DNA of 13,425 nt, from contig JAITNU010000054.1 in NCBI GenBank assembly GCA_031290325.1, forward strand, positions 1 to 13,425. Reading direction: 5' to 3'. This DNA comes from Treponema sp. (GTDB lineage Bacteria > Spirochaetota > Spirochaetia > Treponematales > Breznakiellaceae). A model generated the notes under the pieces. It had not been told where the DNA came from, ran no database searches, and saw only the letters and a list, made by a program, of their open reading frames with translations. How positions within the stretch are numbered: position 1 is the stretch's first letter; each line of letters starts with the position of its first letter. This document shows, one piece after another, positions 1 through 6,501 of the stretch. A program made the translations under genes and the position numbers.

Positions 1-659
1 ATTTCCCCTACCTGGAGCAGGGACCGCGCCTCGGTTTTGGTGGCAAACTCCCCTCGCAGCCATTTGACCGCAGCCTGCCTTTTTGCGTCATCCCCCTGGG
101 TAAAGGCCCGAAAATACACCGCCATCACTGACGCGAAATCAAAGCCGTGGGCAAAGCCCTCCATAGCGGAAATCGTTTCAAATATCTTCCGCTCCACCAG
201 CACCGGCAGTTGATCATCCTCCGGACCTATCCCCTCCTGAATCAGGGCGAGTTTAATGGAATTGATCCACTTCTGCAGCATCGCTTCCAGGGCGCCGCCG
301 TCGGGCCTCAGCCTGGTGGAAAGCCGCTGCATCAGTTCCCGGTAGGTTTCCAGCCCCTGCTTGCCCGAACCGGAGAGCCGCTTCTCCGGAGAGAGGTCCA
401 CATCGGCCACTACAAAATCCCGGTCCATGGCATAGTTCCTGATGGTCTGCAAGAGAAAACTCTTTCCGCTCCCGTATCGTCCCACCACAAAGCGGAAAGA
501 GGCCGCCCCCTGGCTCAGATTTTCGAGGTCCCGGAGGATAGTCTCAATCTCCCGCTTCCTGCCCACTGCCACATATTCTAATCCAATCCGGGGAACCACC
601 CCCGCGGCAAAGGAGTTGATAATTGCCGAACTTATCCGTTTTGGTATAGTAACACCCAT
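1..659 (-). CDS. BrxC/BrxD-like P-loop ATPase, N-terminal part (runs off left edge)
   Basis: This is a leftward reading frame of 219 codons, open to the window edge, so only the N-terminal part is present. Its start is an ATG at 659-657 with a GGCGGAG Shine-Dalgarno-like stretch just upstream. A Walker A motif G-R-Y-G-S-G-K-S lies at residues 60-67. Around it are an N-terminal segment with GVVPRIGLEY (19-29) and a VADVDLSPEKR stretch after the P-loop. From memory this matches the BREX-associated ATPase family BrxC/BrxD (formerly DUF2791), and particularly the stand-alone BrxD-like proteins found next to TerB-domain proteins and DEAD/DEAH helicases. Walker B and the rest of the ATPase lie outside the window. 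A role in DNA-directed defence is inferred from the family. The partners that would decide between BREX and a TerB/helicase cluster should lie to the left. Confidence 0.72.
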   Translation of the reverse strand, partial: MGVTIPKRISSAIINSFAAGVVPRIGLEYVAVGRKREIETILRDLENLSQGAASFRFVVGRYGSGKSFLLQTIRNYAMDRDFVVADVDLSPEKRLSGSGKQGLETYRELMQRLSTRLRPDGGALEAMLQKWINSIKLALIQEGIGPEDDQLPVLVERKIFETISAMEGFAHGFDFASVMAVYFRAFTQGDDAKRQAAVKWLRGEFATKTEARSLLQVGE

Positions 660-686
660 GGATCTCCGCCTCGAGTTAAGAAATTT

Positions 687-731
687 TCCCCCTATTTTGC
701 CAAAACAAGCGGCCCTTTGTCTATAGGGGGA
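687..731. repeat. 9-bp inverted repeat in the divergent intergenic region
   Basis: The arms TCCCCCTAT (687-695) and ATAGGGGGA (723-731) are perfect inverted copies separated by 27 bp. They lie between the divergent BrxD-like gene (start 659) and the hypothetical/HEPN unit (start 796). Spacing and position suit a binding site pair for a dimeric or looping regulator, but nothing else shows what binds there. Confidence 0.4.
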
Positions 732-769
732 CATCTGTGGCTCTATACAATGTGCTTCATTAAAGACAA

Positions 770-790
770 TATAATATTATTATAAGGAAT
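770..790 (+). promoter_or_regulatory. Candidate -10 box and ribosome binding site for the 796 gene
   Basis: A perfect TATAAT is present at 770-775 in an AT-rich stretch, followed by an AAGGAA Shine-Dalgarno at about 785-789, six to seven bases before the GTG start at 796. No good -35 hexamer is visible at 16-19 bp spacing, so the promoter is only a candidate. The ribosome binding site supports the GTG start. Confidence 0.35.
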
Positions 791-795
791 AAATT

Positions 796-1281
796 GTGTT
801 GAAGTTTGACGAAAACGATAATCCACTTATCACCCAAGAAGAGATCGCCACAAAGGTGGTGTGGTTCAACGAGCAGATCAACGTGGTGAAAGACCAACTC
901 ATCCGCTGTATTGAGGAGTTGGGCTATCCGGTTACGGTTACAGAGCATCCGGTTATGATCAAAGAGGGCTTAACCGGTGACTACCAGTCCCGGAAGTTCC
1001 ACATCCTGATCCACGGCTACAAGAGCTTCAGACCCAATATGGAGCTGTGCCTGAAGCCCTTTGCGATTTGGCTATCGGGGAATGAAGGGGCACTGAGTAT
1101 CGCTCAGGTGGGGGATTTTCCCACCAACTACATCATCCATTTCTCCCTTGATGACATAGCGTATACGGGTTATCAGGGAGCAGATGAAGAAGGCTGGTAC
1201 TGGGACAATCAAGAGATAAAAGAGCCGGTGTACAAGCTGACACCGGACACGGTGAAGCGTCTTTTGGGTACCGTAGCATGA
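796..1281 (+). CDS. Hypothetical protein, first gene of a two-gene unit with a HEPN-type gene
   Basis: This 161-residue protein is of a family I do not recognise. The start is GTG at 796 with an AAGGAA ribosome binding site; the next codon, TTG, is a possible alternative. The protein is soluble-looking, with no signal peptide or membrane segment. The N-terminal third (about residues 14-45) looks helical and is acidic. The middle and end are rich in aromatic residues and beta-like, with a cluster of Y, W and D near residues 122-137. The stop overlaps the ATG of the next gene (ATGA at 1278-1281), so the two are translationally coupled. The downstream gene is a HEPN-ribonuclease-like toxin candidate, so this protein could be its partner or antitoxin. 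That rests on gene order only. Confidence 0.7.
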   Translation: MLKFDENDNPLITQEEIATKVVWFNEQINVVKDQLIRCIEELGYPVTVTEHPVMIKEGLTGDYQSRKFHILIHGYKSFRPNMELCLKPFAIWLSGNEGALSIAQVGDFPTNYIIHFSLDDIAYTGYQGADEEGWYWDNQEIKEPVYKLTPDTVKRLLGTVA

Positions 1282-1785
1282 CCACCGACACTATTAACGA
1301 GGTCTTCGAGACCTATAAAGATATTAATGTCGGCTTGGACATTATGAAACGTCTGGCAGGGCAACCGGTGCATACCCTGGTGGCCGACACGTTTTTAGCA
1401 GGCAAAGGTACGAAAGAACTCATCAAACGCATTGAGCACGACCAAGATGAATTTGACAATGTCATGGTCGTGTCACTTTTCGCGGCGTTTGAGCGGGAAC
1501 TCATCGATCCAGAACGCGCTTAACGCGAAGCTCCATAGCCATGATCCCACCATATCGCGCTTACAGACGCTGACCAATGATTCCATAGAGCGATGGGGGT
1601 TCCCGATATGCTTACTGCGCTCAAAGACATAGCCGACCCGCACAAAGATCAAGCGGATATACGAATACCGGAACTGGGTCGCCCATGGCAGGAAATCCAC
1701 CAAGATACCAACGATAAAAGAATATCCGAGGTCGGTTTTCACCTCCCTGTCCTGCTTCGTTCAGCAAGCGGCGGTGGTGATTTAG
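1278..1785 (+). pseudogene. HEPN-domain ribonuclease-like gene, broken by three one-base shifts
   Basis: The first frame starts at ATG 1278 and stops at 1521-1523 after 81 codons, but coherent coding continues in other frames. Removing one C near 1509-1510, adding one G to the GGGGG run at about 1594-1598, and removing one A near 1644-1646 gives a continuous protein of about 168 residues ending at TAG 1783-1785. The restored C-terminal part reads RIYEYRNWVAHGRK, which carries the R-N-x4-H motif typical of HEPN ribonuclease domains. The N-terminal part has SLFAAFEREL (about 66-75), a helix that fits the same fold. HEPN proteins of this kind are often the RNA-cleaving toxins of toxin-antitoxin or phage-defence modules. 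All three shifts lie in or next to short homopolymers, so sequencing error is possible, although the long neighbouring genes are intact. Confidence 0.68.
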
Positions 1786-1806
1786 CCACTGACGTTCAGA
1801 AAACAA

Positions 1807-2889
1807 TCAATCATTCGTTTTTTCGTCCTTTCTTAACTTTTTAAGGCTCCGCAGCTTCTTCCGGATTGATTCCGCCAGGTTAAAAAGGCCCTTGGTAAGG
1901 GGCCGATACGTATAGTCCCAGCTTCCCGGACGGTGGATGATCCGGCCCCCAAACCCGGTCTTGAACCGGTACAGGCCTGACATGGGATGGGAGGGGTCTT
2001 CATGAGGGGGGATGCCAAAGAGGTCGTATACCAGACAGCCCGCTGCCTTGGCGTCCTCCATGGCCTGCCACTGAAGCCCATAGGTGGCCATGAGGTTACG
2101 TTTCCGGTCCGATGAAGCCCCATACAGATAGACCGCGTCAGCGCCCCGGAAGAGGACGATAATACCTGCAAGAGGCTCTCCCTCGTGTTCCGCAAGGTAC
2201 AGCCTCAGTTCCTGACCATCTGCAGGATAATCCCGGGCATGGGCAAAAAGGGTTTTATAATACTCAATCCCGTGAATGGCGATCCTATCCCGTTTGGCGG
2301 TCTTCCGCAGAAGAGCGTAAAATACCTCCATTCCCGCCTCATCCCGCCGGTGTATGACGACCCCCTTCTTCTTTGCCAACCCGATGTTATACCGCCATTT
2401 ACTCTTCATCCGGGCCAGTATGACCGATGCCGGGACAGAAATATCCACCAGTACCGTGTCCGGGGGCTGCACATCCGCCCCGGCCCGGATAAAGGGCTTG
2501 TCAATAACAGGGAAGCGCGGTTCAGCATCCTCTTCGGTATGCCAGGGAGGATCGAAACGGATAAAGGCCGTATTTTGCGGGAGAAAGGGTTGTATGGCGG
2601 CGGCAAGCTCATGGAGGGCCTGGGTTCTCGCCTGGTCGTCTGTGGGGAAATCCGGGGGAAGCTCCGGGCCCCAGGGCACATAGGCAAGGGAAATCCCCGG
2701 CCAGATCCGCCGCCGAATCACCATGAGGGGCAGGGCTGCCCCCCAGTCTGCAAGAAAAGGCCGGACATTCCAGCCGAACCGCGCCTTGAAACTACCCCAA
2801 AACCCAGATTGCAAGAAAGACGCGGCTCCATTACACTGGGACAGATCCGCGGGAACAAGCCCCTTCAGGTACTGCCCAGGAAGGCTCAC
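1807..2889 (-). CDS. FemAB-family peptidoglycan aminoacyltransferase (lipid II side-chain transfer)
   Basis: This 360-residue protein has the tandem GNAT-like architecture of the FemA/FemB/FemX family. These enzymes transfer an amino acid from aminoacyl-tRNA to the stem peptide of lipid II or UDP-MurNAc-peptide at the inner face of the membrane. The N-terminal FLQSGFWGSFK (25-35) and the C-terminal GLYRFKTGFGG (305-315) are recognisable family landmarks. The middle carries the KSKWRYNIGLAKKKG segment, and the tail is strongly basic. Translation starts at GTG 2889-2887, which shares one base with the metG stop (TAGTG). The ribosome binding site (GGGGAGG) lies inside the end of metG, implying coupled translation. 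The amino acid transferred cannot be read from the sequence. Glycine or another small residue on the ornithine of a treponemal stem peptide is an inference. Confidence 0.82.
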   Translation of the reverse strand: MSLPGQYLKGLVPADLSQCNGAASFLQSGFWGSFKARFGWNVRPFLADWGAALPLMVIRRRIWPGISLAYVPWGPELPPDFPTDDQARTQALHELAAAIQPFLPQNTAFIRFDPPWHTEEDAEPRFPVIDKPFIRAGADVQPPDTVLVDISVPASVILARMKSKWRYNIGLAKKKGVVIHRRDEAGMEVFYALLRKTAKRDRIAIHGIEYYKTLFAHARDYPADGQELRLYLAEHEGEPLAGIIVLFRGADAVYLYGASSDRKRNLMATYGLQWQAMEDAKAAGCLVYDLFGIPPHEDPSHPMSGLYRFKTGFGGRIIHRPGSWDYTYRPLTKGLFNLAESIRKKLRSLKKLRKDEKTND

Positions 2890-5117
2890 TAATGCACCTC
2901 CCCCGTGGCAATGACCTTGGTCCGCACCGGGCGTCCCTCCAGCGTCAGGGCCACCTCTCCTGCCTGGACTATATAATCCCTTACAACCAGGGGGATTGAG
3001 AAGAAGGTATCTATCGTGATTTCAGCAGAAGGGGGTGAACCGGCATCAAGTCCCTCCAGGGTGACCACCGTACCGGTGGGTGTATCCCCGGCATCCAGGA
3101 CTTCCACCCGCTCATACCCATCCGCGTCCTTGTCCGAAGCGGCCAGGAGCATACCCCGGCTTGCCACTCCCCGGAGCTTCGCTGCCTTCAGGTTATAGGC
3201 CACGATGATGCGTTTCCCCAGGAGTTCTTCCGCCGTATAGAAAGGCACCAGCCCCGACACAATGACCCGTTCTTCCCCGGCGATATCCAGGGTTTCGATG
3301 TAGAGTTTATCCGCCTTGGGGTGCCGTTCGATCTTCACGATTTGGGCAACCCGCAGGTCCAGAGTTTGGCTGAAGCGACGGGGGATTTCAGGTTCGGGGA
3401 CCTCCGCCTTGCGTTCCGCCCGGTCTTTCTGGCTCCCGGAATACCGTTCCCGCAGTTCCTCAACCTGATCATCCTCCAGTTTGGAGAAGAGGACCTCGCT
3501 TTTCACCACCTGGGAAAGGCCCTGGTTTTGGCATAAAGTACCCCAGGAGAGCACCCCGGCGTTCTTTTTGAAAGAAAGGCCCAGGAACGAGGCGATTCGT
3601 TCCGCAGCCAGGGGCATATACGGCTCAATCAGCACGGCGATGTCCCGAAGGATATAGCAGAGGTCCCGGATGAGGGCTTGGGCAGCAGGGGGATCCGCAG
3701 TCCGCTTCTTCCAGGGTTCGCCGTCCTGGAACGTCTTGTTCGCAAAAGAAGACAGTTCAAAAATAGCCCGGAAGGCATCCCGCAGTTCTGCCCGTTCGAG
3801 CTTTTCGGTAATATCCGCCTCAAAACGCCGTACCGTTTCCCAGAAGGCGGGGTTTTCCGGCGCCGTCCCGTCCGGTATAAGGCCGCCGTAGTAGCGGGTT
3901 ACAAAGGAGAAGGTCCGGTTCACCAGATTTCCGAGGTTGCCGATGAGTTCACCGTTCACCTTCTCCTGAAAATCCTTCCACGTAAAGAGGGCATCCGCTT
4001 TTTCAGGCCGGTTATAGAACAGGTAGAAGCGCCACACATCAGGGCCAATCCCGGTTTCCATTACATCAGTACCAAAGACGCCGACTCCCTTGGATTTGGA
4101 AAATTTACCACTTTCATAGTTGAGGTACTCGGTACTGGACATGTGATGCAGCATAGTCCACCGGTCCCCGGTTCCCAGGAGACTTGAGGGGAAAATCACC
4201 GTATGAAAGGGGATATTATCCTTACCAATGAACTGAAACAGCTCAACCTCATCGGGGTTTTCCCACCACTCATCGACAAAGCGACGCCAGTCCGCCGTGG
4301 TTTCGGCCCCCAGGTTCCCGGTAATGGAAATATAGCCGATAGGCGCATCGAACCAGACATAGAAGACCTTATTTTCATACCCCGGTTTAGGTACCGGAAT
4401 GCCCCACTTGAGGTCCCTGGTAATGGCCCGTTCCCGCAGACCATCCCGAATCCACGCCTGGGTCATCTGGATGGCGTTATTCGCCCAGAAACCCTGAAGC
4501 GCCGCGTCCCTGAGCCATACTTCAAGGCGCTCCTTGATACGGGGCAGGTCTATGTAGAGATGCCTCGTTGATTCCAGGGACGGGGTGGAACCACAACTGA
4601 AACACCGGGGTTCCTCAAGCTCCGTGGGATCCAGGAGTTTCCCGCAGGCCTCACACTGATCCCCCCGTGCGTCGGTATAGCCACAATGAGGACAGGTCCC
4701 CCGGACGTACCGGTCCGCGAGGAAACGCTGGCAATGGCCACAATAGAGCTGCTCAATTGTTCGTTCCAGAATAAAGCCCTGGGTATCGAGTTTTTTGAAG
4801 ATATCCTGCACGATTTCGGTCTGGATAGGGGTGGAAGTACGGCCGAATTTATCAAAACCGATGGTAAACCATTGGTAAATATCCGCGTGGATGGCGTGAT
4901 AACGGTCGCAGAGTTCCTGGGGACTTATCCCTTCCTCGACCGCCCTATTCTCCGTGGCAGTGCCGTATTCATCGGTACCACATACATAGAGGGTATCGTA
5001 CCCCCGGAGCCGGCAGAACCGGGCAAAGGCATCGGCAGACAGGACCTGAATAAGATTCCCCAGGTGGGGCACATTATTAACATAGGGGAGCGCGGAGGTA
5101 ATTAATCTTCGTTTCAT
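2889..5117 (-). CDS. metG: Methionyl-tRNA synthetase with C-terminal tRNA-binding domain
   Basis: MetG charges tRNA-Met with methionine in the cytosol. The protein has 742 residues. The class I HIGH-type motif is HLGN (18-21) in the SALPYVNNVPHLG context, and the KMSKS-type motif is KFSKS (338-342). Eight cysteines in four CxxC pairs (126/129, 142/145, 155/158, 172/175) form the two-knuckle zinc domain of the E. coli-like type. The anticodon-binding helical domain follows, then an EMAP/Trbp111-like tRNA-binding domain from about residue 600 to the end. The start at 5117 is fixed by the N-terminal motif. There is no Shine-Dalgarno, and a near-consensus promoter sits immediately upstream. The gene is followed by femAB with a one-base overlap. 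Nothing is missing or truncated. Confidence 0.97.
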   Translation of the reverse strand: MKRRLITSALPYVNNVPHLGNLIQVLSADAFARFCRLRGYDTLYVCGTDEYGTATENRAVEEGISPQELCDRYHAIHADIYQWFTIGFDKFGRTSTPIQTEIVQDIFKKLDTQGFILERTIEQLYCGHCQRFLADRYVRGTCPHCGYTDARGDQCEACGKLLDPTELEEPRCFSCGSTPSLESTRHLYIDLPRIKERLEVWLRDAALQGFWANNAIQMTQAWIRDGLRERAITRDLKWGIPVPKPGYENKVFYVWFDAPIGYISITGNLGAETTADWRRFVDEWWENPDEVELFQFIGKDNIPFHTVIFPSSLLGTGDRWTMLHHMSSTEYLNYESGKFSKSKGVGVFGTDVMETGIGPDVWRFYLFYNRPEKADALFTWKDFQEKVNGELIGNLGNLVNRTFSFVTRYYGGLIPDGTAPENPAFWETVRRFEADITEKLERAELRDAFRAIFELSSFANKTFQDGEPWKKRTADPPAAQALIRDLCYILRDIAVLIEPYMPLAAERIASFLGLSFKKNAGVLSWGTLCQNQGLSQVVKSEVLFSKLEDDQVEELRERYSGSQKDRAERKAEVPEPEIPRRFSQTLDLRVAQIVKIERHPKADKLYIETLDIAGEERVIVSGLVPFYTAEELLGKRIIVAYNLKAAKLRGVASRGMLLAASDKDADGYERVEVLDAGDTPTGTVVTLEGLDAGSPPSAEITIDTFFSIPLVVRDYIVQAGEVALTLEGRPVRTKVIATGEVH

Positions 5118-5125
5118 AATGCTCT

Positions 5126-5154
5126 ACTATAATAAATGGGGGAATGTATGGCAA
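5126..5154 (-). promoter_or_regulatory. Promoter of metG-femAB
   Basis: Read on the minus strand, TTGCCA (5154-5149) and TATAGT (5131-5126) are separated by exactly 17 bp, a good sigma-70-type promoter. Only eight bases lie between the -10 box and the metG ATG at 5117. Transcription should therefore begin at or within a few bases of the start codon, giving a leaderless or nearly leaderless mRNA. Confidence 0.7.
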
Positions 5155-5240
5155 GCCGTTCTCTAAAATACTCTTCAGAAAGAAAGCCACATTTTCGCAA
5201 AAAAGTTTATAAAATGTTTCGTTTTGTAAACGATTTCGCT

Positions 5241-5249
5241 TGACAAATA
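5241..5249 (+). repeat. Left copy of 9-bp direct repeat (putative target-site duplication)
   Basis: TGACAAATA here is repeated exactly at 5547-5555, in the same orientation, flanking the insertion element. A 9-bp duplication is the length typical of IS1-family insertion. The flanking bases on both sides of the two copies differ, so the match is exactly nine. Confidence 0.65.
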
Positions 5250-5257
5250 ATTCATAG

Positions 5258-5277
5258 GTGATCCAGAAAGTATGCTG
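5258..5277 (+). repeat. Left inverted repeat of the IS1-like relic
   Basis: Twenty bases beginning GTGATCCAGAAAG are the inverted counterpart of 5512-5531. The only mismatch is the ninth base (G here, C in the other arm). Confidence 0.8.
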
Positions 5278-5320
5278 GACTAGTAGATGACAAAAAGGCA
5301 GAAAGAGATACTATAGAAAA

Positions 5321-5493
5321 ATGAACATAATTATAAAACTCTACTGCCCCCATTGTCATAGTATGAAAAACGCAATGGGAAACAAATTTATCGATGCAAG
5401 GATTGCGGACAGCAGTTTATCGACGTGCTGTTTTTCAAAAAAACGCCTCATCCATCGAAAAGTATTTCATGCGACATTCTTTTACATCAATGA
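5321..5493 (+). pseudogene. InsA-like zinc-ribbon remnant of an IS1-family transposase
   Basis: The frame opens at ATG 5321 and gives YCPHCHSMKN. After a one-base loss near 5370-5373 the coding continues in another frame as NGKQIYRCKDCGQQFID (about 5374-5424), ending at TGA 5491-5493. Joined, the two pieces form the C-x2-C...C-x2-C zinc ribbon with NGK-x-x-YRC that opens IS1-type InsA proteins. What follows the ribbon is short and does not resemble the rest of a transposase, including its catalytic DDE part. The fragment is therefore decayed and cannot encode an active transposase. The inverted repeats around it support the assignment. Confidence 0.7.
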
Positions 5494-5511
5494 AGGTCAT
5501 ATATGATGCCT

Positions 5512-5531
5512 CAGCATACTTTGTGGATCAC
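5512..5531 (-). repeat. Right inverted repeat of the IS1-like relic
   Basis: On the minus strand this reads GTGATCCACAAAG onward and matches the left arm at 5258-5277 in 19 of 20 positions. Confidence 0.8.
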
Positions 5532-5546
5532 TACCCAGATTTGAAC

Positions 5547-5555
5547 TGACAAATA
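5547..5555 (+). repeat. Right copy of 9-bp direct repeat (putative target-site duplication)
   Basis: This is an exact second copy of TGACAAATA (first copy 5241-5249). It overlaps the downstream end of the U-tract region of the FKBP terminator, which places the insertion right behind that terminator. Confidence 0.65.
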
Positions 5556-5583
5556 TAAAAAGAACCGCAGTACCGCGGTTCTT
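5551..5583 (-). terminator. Rho-independent terminator of the FKBP gene
   Basis: On the minus strand a perfect 9-bp stem, AAGAACCGC (5583-5575) with GCGGTTCTT (5568-5560), encloses a six-base loop and runs straight into TTTTTATATTTG. It starts 33 bp beyond the FKBP stop codon, and the U-tract is on the leftward strand only, so it serves that gene. Confidence 0.88.
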
Positions 5584-5615
5584 CAGGATACACGGAAGCT
5601 AAAGCAACAAGGCGG

Positions 5616-6440
5616 CTAGAAGTCTTCCTCATTATTTAACTGGTTGATAAGATCTTCTAACTCCTGGGCTTCAGCATCGCTCTCATCAAATGGAATGATT
5701 TCCAGGAGTTCAACATCAAAGATCAGCGTCGCATAGGGGGGGATTACATTACCAGCACCCTGTTCACCGTAGGCCAGATTTGAGGGCACATAAAAACGAT
5801 AGGCGCTGCCTTCGCTCATCAACTGTACGCCTTCGGTCCAACCAGGTATCACCGCGTCCAGGGGAAACTCGACCGGTTCTCCCCGTGCATAGGAACTGTC
5901 AAAGATCGTGCCGTCAACGAGGGTGCCCTCATAATTCACCCGTACCATTGCATGGGCATCGGGCTTTTGACCAGTTCCTTCGGTTATAACCTCATACTGA
6001 AGCCCGCTGTCGGTGGTATAGATGCCAGTTTTCTGACCGTTTTCTTCCAGAAATTGCACTTCCTTTGCCTTATACTCTTCCAACTGTTTTTCCCGAGTCA
6101 ATCTCAGGGCAGTTTGCACGATACGGAAGGCATCATCCATGGTAAATTGGGTGTCCTTACCTTCTACGGCTTCCTTAAACCCCTGGGTAAAGGCATTGTA
6201 ATCAAAGGCTAAGTCCGCTTGTTGCAAGTCTGCGCCAATCACCATCCCAAAGGCATAACTCATCTCCGCATTCGCGCTCTCAGGTGTCTCCACCTCCAGT
6301 TGCGCGCCAGGCTGTACATCCGTCTTCGCCTCCACCACCGGTGCAGATGGCGCATGGGGACCTTCTACTCTCCCCTCGGTATACGCGGCAACGGTAAGGG
6401 CACAGGCTAAAAGCACCCCAACAATAATTTTCTTCATCAT
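5616..6440 (-). CDS. Exported FKBP-type peptidyl-prolyl cis-trans isomerase
   Basis: This 274-residue protein catalyses proline cis-trans isomerisation and probably acts as a folding chaperone outside the cytoplasm. It begins with a signal peptide (MMKKIIVGVLLACALTVAA), followed by a Pro/Ala/Glu-rich linker to about residue 58. A helical N-terminal dimerisation region of the FkpA/Mip type (about 59-130) comes next. The FKBP catalytic domain spans about 146-249 and includes FDSS (180-183), AVIPGW (196-201), YG (224-225) and IPP (233-235). An acidic C-terminal tail of about 25 residues follows. Cys13 follows L-A, but it is too early for a convincing lipobox, so signal peptidase I cleavage seems more likely. 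AAGGA just upstream supports the start at either of the two adjacent ATGs. The gene follows tatD by 57 bp and has its own terminator. Confidence 0.92.
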   Translation of the reverse strand: MMKKIIVGVLLACALTVAAYTEGRVEGPHAPSAPVVEAKTDVQPGAQLEVETPESANAEMSYAFGMVIGADLQQADLAFDYNAFTQGFKEAVEGKDTQFTMDDAFRIVQTALRLTREKQLEEYKAKEVQFLEENGQKTGIYTTDSGLQYEVITEGTGQKPDAHAMVRVNYEGTLVDGTIFDSSYARGEPVEFPLDAVIPGWTEGVQLMSEGSAYRFYVPSNLAYGEQGAGNVIPPYATLIFDVELLEIIPFDESDAEAQELEDLINQLNNEEDF

Positions 6441-6472
6441 ATATTCCTTCTTACTATGATTCTTGATGTTTC

Positions 6473-6501
6473 ACGATATACAGGTTTCTTATGTTTGTCA
6501 A
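6473..6501 (-). promoter_or_regulatory. Candidate promoter of the FKBP gene
   Basis: A perfect TTGACA (6501-6496 on the minus strand) overlaps the tatD stop codon. The -10 could be TATCGT (6478-6473) at 17 bp or TATATC (6480-6475) at 15 bp. The strong -35 and weak -10 make this a plausible internal promoter that lets FKBP be expressed independently of tatD. Confidence 0.42.

Larger units (their letters stand above)
5250..5546 (+). mobile_element. Degenerate IS1-like insertion element or MITE, about 0.3 kb
   Basis: A segment of 297 bp lies between two copies of TGACAAATA and contains 20-bp inverted repeats at 5258-5277 and 5512-5531 that match at 19 of 20 positions. Inside is a remnant of an InsA-type zinc-ribbon reading frame. 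The left repeat begins GGTGATCC, like the GGTGAT ends known for IS1. Both outer ends also share TTCA one base inside the direct repeat. The distance from repeat to direct repeat is unequal (8 bp left, 15 bp right), so one end has gained or lost bases. The element is far shorter than a complete IS1-family element (about 0.7 kb or more), so it is an internally deleted, non-autonomous relic. It sits just beyond the FKBP terminator, where insertion would be harmless. Confidence 0.72.

Noticed and set aside
147..726. Two overlapping rightward open frames at the left edge
   Set aside because: The opposite strand encodes a continuous ATPase frame with a clear P-loop, so these are antisense by-products.
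1278..1785. Programmed frameshifting in the HEPN gene
   Set aside because: Three shifts with alternating sign and no slippery heptamer or stimulatory structure make recoding unlikely; decay or sequence error is simpler.
3678..4187. Rightward open frame of 169 codons opposite metG
   Set aside because: It is the complement of an intact, strongly conserved metG; its translation shows no family resemblance and there is no ribosome binding site.
5216..5236. Small dyad CGTTT-TGT-AAACG upstream of metG
   Set aside because: Five-base arms in AT-rich DNA are expected by chance and no gene start lies at a suitable distance.
5240..5268. Rightward promoter from the TTGACA at 5240-5245
   Set aside because: No -10-like hexamer occurs at 16-18 bp, and the sequence is explained by the direct repeat flanking the insertion relic.
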